Assembly: GCA_003649515.1 (NCBI GenBank) | Contig: QMSC01000048.1 | Location: 1 to 8,725 of the forward strand | Direction of reading: 5' to 3' | Source: Thermoprotei archaeon | GTDB taxonomy: Archaea; Thermoproteota; Thermoprotei; Thermofilales; B20-G17 | Length of the DNA stretch: 8,725 bases | The notes under the pieces: generated by a model | Told to the model about the DNA's origin: nothing | Seen by the model: the letters and a program-made list of their open reading frames with translations, nothing else | Database searches by the model: none | Position numbers and translations under genes: made by a program | Part shown: one piece after another, positions 1 through 5,771 of the stretch | Numbering within the stretch: position 1 is the first letter of the stretch | Layout: the number at the start of each line of letters is the position of its first letter

Positions 1-41
1 ACTCCTAACACTCCATTCTCAAATATAGGCAAATGTGAATG

Positions 42-49
42 TATTAATA
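42..49 (+). promoter_or_regulatory. TATA-like element of the M55 aminopeptidase gene
   Basis: TATTAATA is centred about 27 bp before the ATG at 73, the spacing expected for an archaeal TATA box giving a leaderless mRNA. A second A/T-rich candidate (AAATATAG, 21-28) would give a leader of about 20 nt. No Shine-Dalgarno sequence is visible just before the ATG, which favours the leaderless reading. Confidence 0.35.
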
Positions 50-72
50 CTACATGTGAGCTACCTAATACC

Positions 73-873
73 ATGAAGATTTACATCATAACCGATCTGG
101 AGGGCGTGGCAGGAATAGTTATAGAAGAGCAGACACGCCCTGGCGCTAAGTACTACGACGAAGCCCGATTGTTGTTGACAAGAGAGGTCAATGCAGCAGT
201 TGAGGGAGCTTTAGACGGCGGTGCAGATGAAATCCTGGTAAATGACGGCCATAATGGAGGCTTTAACATAATGCTTGAGGAGCTACACGAAGAAGCGAAG
301 CTAGTTCACGGCGTGCCTAGGACCTTCTCCCTAGTTGGGCTAGATAGAGGCGTAGATGTCGTTTTCCTAATAGGCTATCATGCCATGGCTGGAACTCCCC
401 GGGCTGTGTTAGACCACACTATGTCGAGCCTAGCCATACACGACGTGTACTTAAATGGCGTTAAAGTGGGCGAAATAGGCCTCATGGCAGCTATTGCTGG
501 CTACTATGACGTTCCAGTTGGACTAGTTACTGGCTGTGAGAAGGCATGTGAAGAGGCAAGAAAGCTACTCGGCGACGTGGAGTTCGTCGTTACGAAACGG
601 GGTTATGGCAGAAACTATGCGATTACTCTCTCCCCCAAGAAGGCTAGAAAGCTTATCAGGGAAGCGTCTAAACGCGCTGTAACGAGAGCCAAGAAAGGAG
701 AATTCAAGCCCTTTAGAGTAGAGAGCCCGGTGGAGCTTAAGATAGTCTACAATAAAACGGTGTTTGCAGATAGTTTTGAAGGCAAGCCTATGATTGAGCG
801 ATTGGATTCTAGAACCATATTGTGTAGAGGTGATGACCTCCTAAAGGTGCTGAGAGCAGTAGGGTTCTGCTAA
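73..873 (+). CDS. M55 family D-aminopeptidase (DppA-like metallopeptidase)
   Basis: This 266-residue protein matches the M55/DppA family in length and motifs. DppA of Bacillus is a zinc-dependent, self-compartmentalising cytoplasmic aminopeptidase that removes D-amino acids from short peptides. The N-terminus carries the hallmark TDLEG motif (Asp8, Glu10). It is followed by NDGH (His60), GYHAMAG (His103), DHT (His115, the likely catalytic histidine) and a Glu near residue 134. These positions almost exactly match the known DppA metal-binding and catalytic set. There is no signal peptide or membrane segment. Archaeal M55 proteins are often only assumed to act on D-peptides, and their substrates are mostly unknown. 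The gene has its own terminator-like hairpin downstream, so it is probably not co-transcribed with the genes that follow. The ATG at 73 is the first plausible start, because an upstream ATG at 54 is followed at once by a stop. Confidence 0.9.
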   Translation: MKIYIITDLEGVAGIVIEEQTRPGAKYYDEARLLLTREVNAAVEGALDGGADEILVNDGHNGGFNIMLEELHEEAKLVHGVPRTFSLVGLDRGVDVVFLIGYHAMAGTPRAVLDHTMSSLAIHDVYLNGVKVGEIGLMAAIAGYYDVPVGLVTGCEKACEEARKLLGDVEFVVTKRGYGRNYAITLSPKKARKLIREASKRAVTRAKKGEFKPFRVESPVELKIVYNKTVFADSFEGKPMIERLDSRTILCRGDDLLKVLRAVGFC

Positions 874-891
874 GTGTGCTCATATAGCGCT

Positions 892-919
892 ACCCTTAGT
901 TTCCCCTAAGGGTTCTTTT
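892..919 (+). terminator. Hairpin plus T-run terminator after the M55 gene
   Basis: A perfect 8-bp inverted repeat (ACCCTTAG at 892-899 and CTAAGGGT at 906-913) encloses a 6-nt loop and is followed by TCTTTT. It begins 18 bp after the aminopeptidase stop codon. Archaeal termination depends mainly on T-runs, so the hairpin may instead protect the 3' end of the RNA. Either way it marks a transcription boundary. Confidence 0.6.
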
Positions 920-958
920 GAATAGTTAATAGAGTGTAGCGTAAACGCGAATGCATGC

Positions 959-967
959 TTTAAATAT
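959..967 (+). promoter_or_regulatory. Upstream TATA box (P1) of the small peptide gene
   Basis: TTTAAATAT fits the archaeal TATA consensus. A start site about 26 bp downstream would fall near 989, inside the palindrome at 970-993. A transcript from here could start translation almost leaderless at GTG 994 or ATG 997, or carry a leader of about 65 nt to the ATG at 1057. Confidence 0.4.
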
Positions 968-969
968 GA

Positions 970-993
970 TATATTTAGGTCTACCTAAATATA
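970..993 (+). promoter_or_regulatory. Operator-like palindrome over the P1 start-site region
   Basis: Arms TATATTTAGGT (970-980) and ACCTAAATATA (983-993) are perfect reverse complements, 11 bp each, separated only by CT. The site lies just downstream of the TATA element at 959-967 and covers the expected transcription start, the usual position of an archaeal repressor operator. A 2-nt gap is too small for a good RNA hairpin loop, so a DNA site for a dimeric protein is more likely. The HTH protein at 1298-2308 is the obvious candidate binder, by inference only. Confidence 0.55.
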
Positions 994-1011
994 GTGATGT
1001 GCAAAAATGGC

Positions 1012-1025
1012 AAAAAGTTTAAATG
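1012..1025 (+). promoter_or_regulatory. BRE/TATA promoter (P2) of the small peptide gene
   Basis: A purine-rich BRE-like AAAAAG (1012-1017) runs directly into TTTAAATG (1018-1025), a strong archaeal promoter pattern. The expected start site near 1047 would give a leader of about 10 nt before the ATG at 1057. This is the main reason for choosing 1057 as the start of the small ORF. Confidence 0.5.
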
Positions 1026-1056
1026 CTTTCGATACTTAATTCATTCGGTACCAAAC

Positions 1057-1212
1057 ATGAATTCAGTCAAAATATTCCTCTGGCAATTATTAACAAACAA
1101 AACCGTATGGAAAATACTAATTGCCATACTCCTGCTCACAATAGTACCAGAAATCGCTATGGCTGCAGATGAACCCTCAGGACTCCCTGACCCTGATCTC
1201 GACCCTCTATAG
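1057..1212 (+). CDS. Small secreted peptide precursor candidate (hypothetical, 51 aa)
   Basis: I do not recognise the family. From the ATG at 1057 the product is 51 residues. It has a basic N-terminal region (MNSVKIFLWQLLTNKTVWK), then a hydrophobic stretch (ILIAILLLTIVP), then AMA, a good signal-peptidase AxA site. Cleavage there would release a 15-residue tail, ADEPSGLPDPDLDPL, which is acidic, proline-rich and free of cysteine. The same frame extends upstream to GTG 994/ATG 997 (72 aa). The extension would cover the P2 promoter, and 1057 gives a cleaner signal peptide, so 1057 is preferred. No strong Shine-Dalgarno site is visible. An operator-like palindrome precedes the gene, and an HTH regulator, a radical SAM enzyme and a membrane protease follow on the same strand. 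It could be a peptide precursor, a signal peptide, a small membrane protein or a chance ORF. Confidence 0.45.
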   Translation: MNSVKIFLWQLLTNKTVWKILIAILLLTIVPEIAMAADEPSGLPDPDLDPL

Positions 1213-1236
1213 AAGAAACACCACAATATGTCGAGC

Positions 1237-1246
1237 AAATATAAAA
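1237..1246 (+). promoter_or_regulatory. TATA box of the HTH regulator gene
   Basis: AAATATAAAA lies about 56 bp before the ATG at 1298 and predicts a start site near 1268, leaving a leader of about 30 nt. That leader carries a Shine-Dalgarno site, AGGTGA (1288-1293), 4 nt before the ATG, which fixes the start codon. The regulator therefore appears to have its own promoter, separate from that of the small peptide. Confidence 0.5.
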
Positions 1247-1297
1247 GCTAGTGAAGCTAACTGAGGAGAAAAATAGTTAAGCTAGCTAGGTGACTAT

Positions 1298-2308
1298 ATG
1301 AATAGTATGTTAAAAGCAAACGAATGGAAAGTTTTAAGAGCTGCTTCAGAAAGTTTAACAATAGGTGACATAGTTAGAAAAACCGGTTTAAAATACTATA
1401 CAGTCTCAAGAATAATTAGAAGATTGAGACAGAAAATCAAGATTGGATTTGAACCTCTCTACCTAAAGATGGGATTGCTTCCAATAGCTTTAATAACCTC
1501 AAAATTGCAAGGTGAACCACCCCCGTTCACACGAGCTACGCGAAAGTTGCGCGGTAAAAAAGGTGAGTTTGTACTTTTAACAGCTGTACCTCCTCAAAAA
1601 TACATAGAAGACTTCCTCACACTTATACCTGGCAGAATTGAATATATTGTGAGAGGATTTAGACGACTCTTCTGGACGCCCAATGCAAAGTTAACACTTT
1701 ATGTTAAAGAAAAAGGCTGCCTTGAACCAAAAATTAGGGAATTATCTAACATTATTCGGGAACAAAGCTATACAATAAACATAGACTCTAGAGACCTTGA
1801 TCTACCCATAGAAATAGATGAAATAGACCTTATTCCCATATGGTTTAAGCAAACGTACGCTTTCTTGAGCCTTAGAGAAATTTCCAGGCTTACAAGAAAA
1901 TATTTAAGGAGAGTTATTTCGCATCAACTACTTTCATACCACTTTAGAAAACACGTCAGAAAACTATGGGCAGGAAACTACATCGGTATATATCTCGATG
2001 TTAGAGATTACCCATTCAAAGTGCTTCTATTAGAAGGCCGAGATGCTCCCCGATTTGCCAAGGCCTTAATAGAACTTCCCTACTTTTACAGGGCATACAT
2101 AGAAGAAGATAGAGCTTTAGTTACTGGACAACCCACAGAAGCTGTTGAGACGGCATTAAAAGATATCATTAAGGATCTTGATGTAGATTTACCGTTCGGA
2201 GAGTTAATAATGGATCCAAGCTTATCGAAGAAGGTACCGCCTTATATTCAGTACTTTAAAAACGGTGAGTGGATACTGCCTATTGAAAAGCCCATTACAA
2301 CAAAATAG
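1298..2308 (+). CDS. Winged-HTH transcriptional regulator, duplicated Lrp-like architecture
   Basis: This 336-residue protein probably binds DNA. Residues about 9-46 form a clear helix-turn-helix (sLTIGDIVRKTGLKYYTVSRIIRRLR). A beta-rich segment follows at about 60-140. A second, weaker helical basic region at about 180-225 (SLREISRLTRKYLRRVISHQ) is followed by another alpha/beta segment at about 227-300. The order HTH-sensor-HTH-sensor suggests an internally duplicated regulator of the Lrp or related archaeal type; the exact family is uncertain. The start is supported by AGGTGA at 1288-1293. Its DNA is distinctly A/T-rich: hand counts give 20 of 60 G+C at 1321-1380 and 19 of 60 at 1741-1800, against 33 of 60 at 2581-2640 in the next gene. 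It may control the palindrome at 970-993 or its neighbours, but the ligand and targets cannot be read from the sequence. Confidence 0.7.
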   Translation: MNSMLKANEWKVLRAASESLTIGDIVRKTGLKYYTVSRIIRRLRQKIKIGFEPLYLKMGLLPIALITSKLQGEPPPFTRATRKLRGKKGEFVLLTAVPPQKYIEDFLTLIPGRIEYIVRGFRRLFWTPNAKLTLYVKEKGCLEPKIRELSNIIREQSYTINIDSRDLDLPIEIDEIDLIPIWFKQTYAFLSLREISRLTRKYLRRVISHQLLSYHFRKHVRKLWAGNYIGIYLDVRDYPFKVLLLEGRDAPRFAKALIELPYFYRAYIEEDRALVTGQPTEAVETALKDIIKDLDVDLPFGELIMDPSLSKKVPPYIQYFKNGEWILPIEKPITTK

Positions 2309-2360
2309 TGCATCGCTAATTGGCCTAAATACCGAGTTGTTTCATAGTTCACATACTGCA

Positions 2361-2389
2361 ATTATATTGCTGAAATCAATTTAGATTTC
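2361..2389 (+). promoter_or_regulatory. TATA element and inverted repeat upstream of the radical SAM gene
   Basis: ATTATATT (2361-2368) predicts a start site near 2391, so the mRNA would be nearly leaderless at ATG 2400. Between the two lies an inverted repeat with arms GAAATC (2372-2377) and GATTTC (2384-2389) and a 6-nt spacer, an operator-like position. Six-base arms can arise by chance in A/T-rich DNA. No Shine-Dalgarno sequence precedes the ATG. Confidence 0.35.
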
Positions 2390-2399
2390 TAGAGTTGAC

Positions 2400-3437
2400 A
2401 TGAGGATACTCCCCGTTAAGAAACCTACCTCAGGCGGCATTATACTGTCCTATAAGTGTACCGGTGAGTGTAGGCACTGCATGTATGCCTGTTCTCCGAA
2501 GTGGAGCGACTATTGGATCCCCCTAACGGACCTTAAGGTAATTTTAGAAAAACTGGTGGAAGGGTTTTCAGATCACGATCTCGGAGGGATAATGGGCGTA
2601 AACGTGGGCCTTCACTTTACTGGGGGCGAACCTTTCCTCAACTATCCACTGCTACTCGAAGCCGTTAGGATCGCAAGCCGGCTAGGTTTTCCTTTAACGT
2701 TCGTTGAGACCAACTGTTCCTGGTGCATAAATGAGGATCTAGCTAGAAAGCATTTTCAAGAACTTAAGGAGGCAGGATTAGATGGAATGCTGGTGAGCGC
2801 TAATCCGTTCGTGGTTGAACACGTGCCGTTTGAAAACATTAGTAGGGCCCTGAGGATAGCCACCGAAGTGTTCGGGGCGAATAAAGTAATCGTGTACCAT
2901 CCGCTGTTTTATGAAAGCCTTAAGAGCCTCGGAGTTAAGGGGAGGATAAGCTTTGAGGACTACTGGCGTGAAATGGTGGAGAGGAACTCGTATTTGTTAG
3001 CACTAAGCTTCAGTCCATCAATAGTGCTACCAATGGGCAGGCTACCTTACAGGCTTGGGCACTTATATAAAAGGATGCCCGCTAGAGCCTTCTTCAACGA
3101 GAACTGTTTAGCGGAGCTTACGAGACCCTGGCATATACACGTTGATTGCTACTGCAACTACATTCCAGGGTACTGTGCTGGGATATCCCTAGGGGACGCC
3201 AGAGAACTAGAATCAATTATAGCGGGAGTAGAGGTAGAAGATAGACCCATTCTCAAGGCCCTAGCGTCAAGCCTTAGAGAGCTATACGAGTTCGCTGTTA
3301 AGGAATACGGCTATAAGGAGGATAGATACGGCTACGTCTCGAAGTGCCATTTATGTGTGGATATAAGGAGGCACATTGTAGAGCGTACAAGGGAGTTTAA
3401 GGAGCTTAAACCAGAGGAGTTTTACCAACACCTTTAA
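2400..3437 (+). CDS. Radical SAM protein with SPASM/twitch-like C-terminal cysteines
   Basis: This 345-residue protein is a radical S-adenosylmethionine enzyme of unknown reaction. The [4Fe-4S]-SAM motif CTGECRHC (Cys20, Cys24, Cys27) sits near the N-terminus and is followed closely by Cys31. The glycine-rich SAM-contact motif TGGEP is at 74-78, and FVETN at 101-105 matches a later beta-strand of the partial TIM barrel. More cysteines occur at 106, 109 and 236. A C-terminal set (DCYC at 250/252, 259, and KCHLC at 316/319) resembles the auxiliary iron-sulphur cluster ligands of SPASM or twitch domains. Such enzymes often modify peptides or proteins, but others act on small molecules. The gene lies between an HTH regulator and a membrane metalloprotease-like gene, all on one strand. 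Its higher G+C and its own TATA element suggest independent transcription from the regulator. Confidence 0.85.
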   Translation: MRILPVKKPTSGGIILSYKCTGECRHCMYACSPKWSDYWIPLTDLKVILEKLVEGFSDHDLGGIMGVNVGLHFTGGEPFLNYPLLLEAVRIASRLGFPLTFVETNCSWCINEDLARKHFQELKEAGLDGMLVSANPFVVEHVPFENISRALRIATEVFGANKVIVYHPLFYESLKSLGVKGRISFEDYWREMVERNSYLLALSFSPSIVLPMGRLPYRLGHLYKRMPARAFFNENCLAELTRPWHIHVDCYCNYIPGYCAGISLGDARELESIIAGVEVEDRPILKALASSLRELYEFAVKEYGYKEDRYGYVSKCHLCVDIRRHIVERTREFKELKPEEFYQHL

Positions 3438-3442
3438 CGCGT

Positions 3443-3459
3443 ACCTAACTCTCTTAGGT
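3443..3459 (+). repeat. Inverted repeat just after the radical SAM stop codon
   Basis: ACCTAA (3443-3448) and TTAGGT (3454-3459) flank a 5-nt CTCTC spacer, starting 5 bp after the stop codon. It could form a short hairpin at the mRNA 3' end, but no T-run follows. The two hexamers are the same ones that form the core of the palindrome at 970-993, arranged in the opposite order. Confidence 0.35.
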
Positions 3460-3550
3460 TAGTACCTTCTCCATGTTAGCCTCTGGGCCTAAAGCCCCCC
3501 TTCTTCCTAGAATGACAATACCTTACGGCAGAGAATACATAAAGTACATA

Positions 3551-3560
3551 AGTATTTATC
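3551..3560 (+). promoter_or_regulatory. TATA-like element of the membrane metalloprotease gene
   Basis: AGTATTTATC is centred about 40 bp before the ATG at 3596 and predicts a start site near 3582. It lies inside the longer open frame that begins at 3473, which argues that the longer frame is not the true protein start. Confidence 0.35.
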
Positions 3561-3595
3561 TTAAGTTTGGTTTATGTTCAAGTAGTGACTTTACG

Positions 3596-4156
3596 ATGTC
3601 ACGAAAAGTCATCGTTATCAAACTTGGACTTAAGACCGCTCTCGGAATAACCGCTCTGGCGGCTTTACTACTCTTCCTAGCAATTTTGCAGATAAGCATA
3701 TCCTTGAAACACCACCGTGATATTGGAATGGGCTTAATGGGATTTCTTTTAGCGAGCTTAGGATTAGCTGTTCTCCACGAATGCATACACATAGTTACGA
3801 TGAGAGCTTTGGGAGTAGAAATTCTGAGAATAAAGACTATGGCAGTTCTCGGAATTCCCGTAGGTCTCATGGTTCTATACGATGAAATGAGTTTGAAGCA
3901 GTACCTTTCAGTAGCGCTAGCCCCTCAAGTTATAACAGCCTTCTTCCTGCAACTATCAAGAATATTTAGTGGAGCTCTTAGTGCCCTGTTCTTGGCCCTT
4001 TATGCACTACACTTAGTGATGTCGGCTGGAGACTTTTATGGCGTAGTGTACACTCTTATTAAAGCAAAAACGCTGAAGGCTAGGCTAAAGTGTATTATGA
4101 AGGAAGATAGACTTGAGGAGATACATATTTATTTGGAAAAACCGGGACCCAGGTAG
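3596..4156 (+). CDS. Membrane zinc metalloprotease-like protein (HExxH, DUF3267-like)
   Basis: From the ATG at 3596 the product has 186 residues. A basic N-terminus leads into a membrane segment at about 12-35, then a second at about 44-66 that ends in HECIH (His61, Glu62, His65), the zincin signature. Hydrophobic segments follow at about 103-125 and 126-150, with SAGD at 143-146, where Asp145 could be the third zinc ligand. An HExxH inside a membrane helix, a small size and a later GD motif recall the DUF3267/M50-like putative integral membrane metalloproteases. The substrate is unknown. The frame is open back to ATG 3473 (227 aa), but that 41-residue extension is not membrane-like and covers a TATA element, so 3596 is preferred. 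It follows the radical SAM gene on the same strand and could process a membrane-inserted peptide; that link is inference. Confidence 0.65.
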   Translation: MSRKVIVIKLGLKTALGITALAALLLFLAILQISISLKHHRDIGMGLMGFLLASLGLAVLHECIHIVTMRALGVEILRIKTMAVLGIPVGLMVLYDEMSLKQYLSVALAPQVITAFFLQLSRIFSGALSALFLALYALHLVMSAGDFYGVVYTLIKAKTLKARLKCIMKEDRLEEIHIYLEKPGPR

Positions 4157-4199
4157 ATTCTGATAAAACTCGACATTAGTTCTTAGAGAAATGATTTCA

Positions 4200-5591
4200 C
4201 TAGAACCCGATTTTGCGGAGCCAAGGGTACTCCGCAAGTAGTTTCTTGATCGACTCCTTAACGTTCGTCTCGGGATACTCATACGGTTGCAACTTGTTCG
4301 CTAGGAACTCCTCGTACGCCTTTAGGTCGAGTAAGCCATGACCACTTAAATTAAAGAGTACCACAACCTCTTCTCCCTTTCTCTTAGCCTCCACAGCGAT
4401 GTCAATTGCAGCCTTTACTGCGTGTGCTGATTCAGGAGCTGGTAATATTCCCTCGGTTCTAGCGAAAAGTACTGCCGCTTCGAACACCTCTACTTGATTA
4501 TATGCCACGCTTTTAACTAGCCCCTTTCTTACAAGAAGGGATAGAGAGGGAGCAGCACCATGATACCTTAACCCTCCAGCGTGTATTGGCGGTGGTATGT
4601 AATCGTGACCTAAAGTGTACATAGCGAGAAGGGGAGTAAGCCCTGCTGTATCCCCATGATCATACATGTACTGGCCCTTAGTGAGGCTTGGACTAGCCGT
4701 AGGCTCTACGGCCAGGAACTCTACCTGCTTTGGGGCCCTACCAGAAACTTTATCGTAGTAAAATGGGAAGAATATTCCCGCGAAGTTGCTACCCCCTCCT
4801 ACACAACCTATGACTACATCAGGATATTCCTCCACGTACTCCATTTGGATCTTCGCCTCAAGGCCCACGATCGTTTGATGCAGCAGTACGTGGTTTAGTA
4901 CGCTTCCGAGAGAATATTTCGTGTCCTCATGTGTTACTGCATCCTCTACAGCCTCACTTATAGCTATGCCGAGACTCCCTGGATTATCAGGATCTCTCTC
5001 CAAGATGCTCTTACCAGCTCTAGTTCTATCACTTGGGCTTGGAATGACCTCCGCCCCCCAAGTCTCCATTAGAACCCTCCTATACGGTTTCTGATAATAG
5101 CTTACTCTAACCATGTAAATCGTCGACTTAAGGCCAAATAGATTCGTTGAAAAGGCTAGGGCAGAGCCCCATTGTCCGGCTCCTGTCTCAGTGGTTAGCC
5201 TTCTAACCCCCTCCTTTAAATTATAATAGGCTTGAGCCACTGCCGTATTAGGCTTGTGACTTCCCGTGGGACTGACGCCTTCATACTTGTAGAAGATCTT
5301 CGCTGGAGTTTTAATCGTCTTCTCTAAGCCTAGAGCACGGAACATAGGTGTGGGACGCCACATTAAATATACTTCTAGAACCTCGCTGGGAATCGGTATC
5401 CACCTATCAGCGCTTACCTCTTGTCTAATAAGTTCACTAGGAAAGATAGGCTTTAAGTCGTCGGGCTTTAAAGGCTCCCTCGTCACAGGATTTATAGGAG
5501 GAGGTAGGGGCTTCGGTAGATCTGGAAGTATATTGTACCACTTTTTAGGGAGCTCATTCTCATCAAGCAAGATCTTCCTCATGGTGCTCAT
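4200..5591 (-). CDS. trpB: Tryptophan synthase beta chain, TrpB2 type
   Basis: This PLP enzyme condenses indole with serine, or with O-phosphoserine as reported for some archaeal TrpB2 enzymes, to give tryptophan. At 463 residues it has the longer N-terminus typical of TrpB2 (COG1350) rather than the roughly 400-residue TrpB1. Visible motifs are WRPTPMFRA (78-86), GSHKPNTA with the PLP lysine at 113, TETGAGQWG with the probable catalytic Glu135, the phosphate-binding GGGSN (265-269), the acidic segment PAPESAHA (385-392) and LSGHG near the C-terminus (415-419). No trpA or other trp gene is present nearby, so it matches the stand-alone TrpB2o situation, where an indole-salvage role has been proposed. 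The start could be Met1 (5591) or Met4 (5582); neither has a clear Shine-Dalgarno site. It converges on the membrane protease gene across 43 bp. Confidence 0.95.
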   Translation of the reverse strand: MSTMRKILLDENELPKKWYNILPDLPKPLPPPINPVTREPLKPDDLKPIFPSELIRQEVSADRWIPIPSEVLEVYLMWRPTPMFRALGLEKTIKTPAKIFYKYEGVSPTGSHKPNTAVAQAYYNLKEGVRRLTTETGAGQWGSALAFSTNLFGLKSTIYMVRVSYYQKPYRRVLMETWGAEVIPSPSDRTRAGKSILERDPDNPGSLGIAISEAVEDAVTHEDTKYSLGSVLNHVLLHQTIVGLEAKIQMEYVEEYPDVVIGCVGGGSNFAGIFFPFYYDKVSGRAPKQVEFLAVEPTASPSLTKGQYMYDHGDTAGLTPLLAMYTLGHDYIPPPIHAGGLRYHGAAPSLSLLVRKGLVKSVAYNQVEVFEAAVLFARTEGILPAPESAHAVKAAIDIAVEAKRKGEEVVVLFNLSGHGLLDLKAYEEFLANKLQPYEYPETNVKESIKKLLAEYPWLRKIGF

Positions 5592-5632
5592 CGCTTAAGT
5601 ACTTTAATGACCAAATATATGCATTATTATCC

Positions 5633-5641
5633 ATTTATATA
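5633..5641 (-). promoter_or_regulatory. TATA box of trpB2
   Basis: Read on the - strand this is TATATAAAT, a near-consensus archaeal TATA element. It predicts a start site near 5611 and a leader of about 20 nt before the ATG at 5591. The gene is therefore probably transcribed separately from the ACT-domain gene upstream of it. Confidence 0.55.
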
Positions 5642-5771
5642 CTATTCTGAATGTTTCTGTACACTTTTCTTTTGTAAAAGTTTCTAGGCTTTACCTGATA
5701 ACCGATGCTTACAACTACACTTATGCACGGTTTCGTTATAGCATTTAGGGCCATCCTTTAGCTCTCAGCCA

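Noticed and set aside
1041..1238. 65-codon open frame on the - strand opposite the small peptide ORF
   Set aside because: Low-complexity Ser/Gly/Arg translation with no recognisable features, no promoter in the right place, and it is the antisense of a better-supported signal-peptide ORF.
3473..3595. Longer N-terminus for the membrane protease from ATG 3473
   Set aside because: The 41 extra residues are not membrane-like and cover a TATA element and probable start site; ATG 3596 starts a normal basic-then-hydrophobic N-terminus.
3556..3870. 104-codon open frame on the - strand inside the membrane protease gene
   Set aside because: It is the mirror of the hydrophobic coding frame; the + strand has a coherent membrane protein with HExxH.
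4213..4237. 8-bp inverted repeat TTGCGGAG/CTCCGCAA near the end of trpB2
   Set aside because: It lies inside coding sequence encoding the LAEYPWLRK region; no T-run follows in the direction of transcription, so a terminator is not supported.
4656..4898. 80-codon + strand frame inside trpB2
   Set aside because: Antisense to the strongly supported TrpB2 coding sequence. The same applies to + frames at 5350-5598, 5794-5997, 6401-6700 and 7934-8173 lying opposite real - strand genes.
5669..5680. CTTTT-GT-AAAAG palindrome between trpB2 and the HTH-ACT gene
   Set aside because: Arms of 5 A/T-rich bases are expected by chance, and the site is not at a useful distance from a promoter element.
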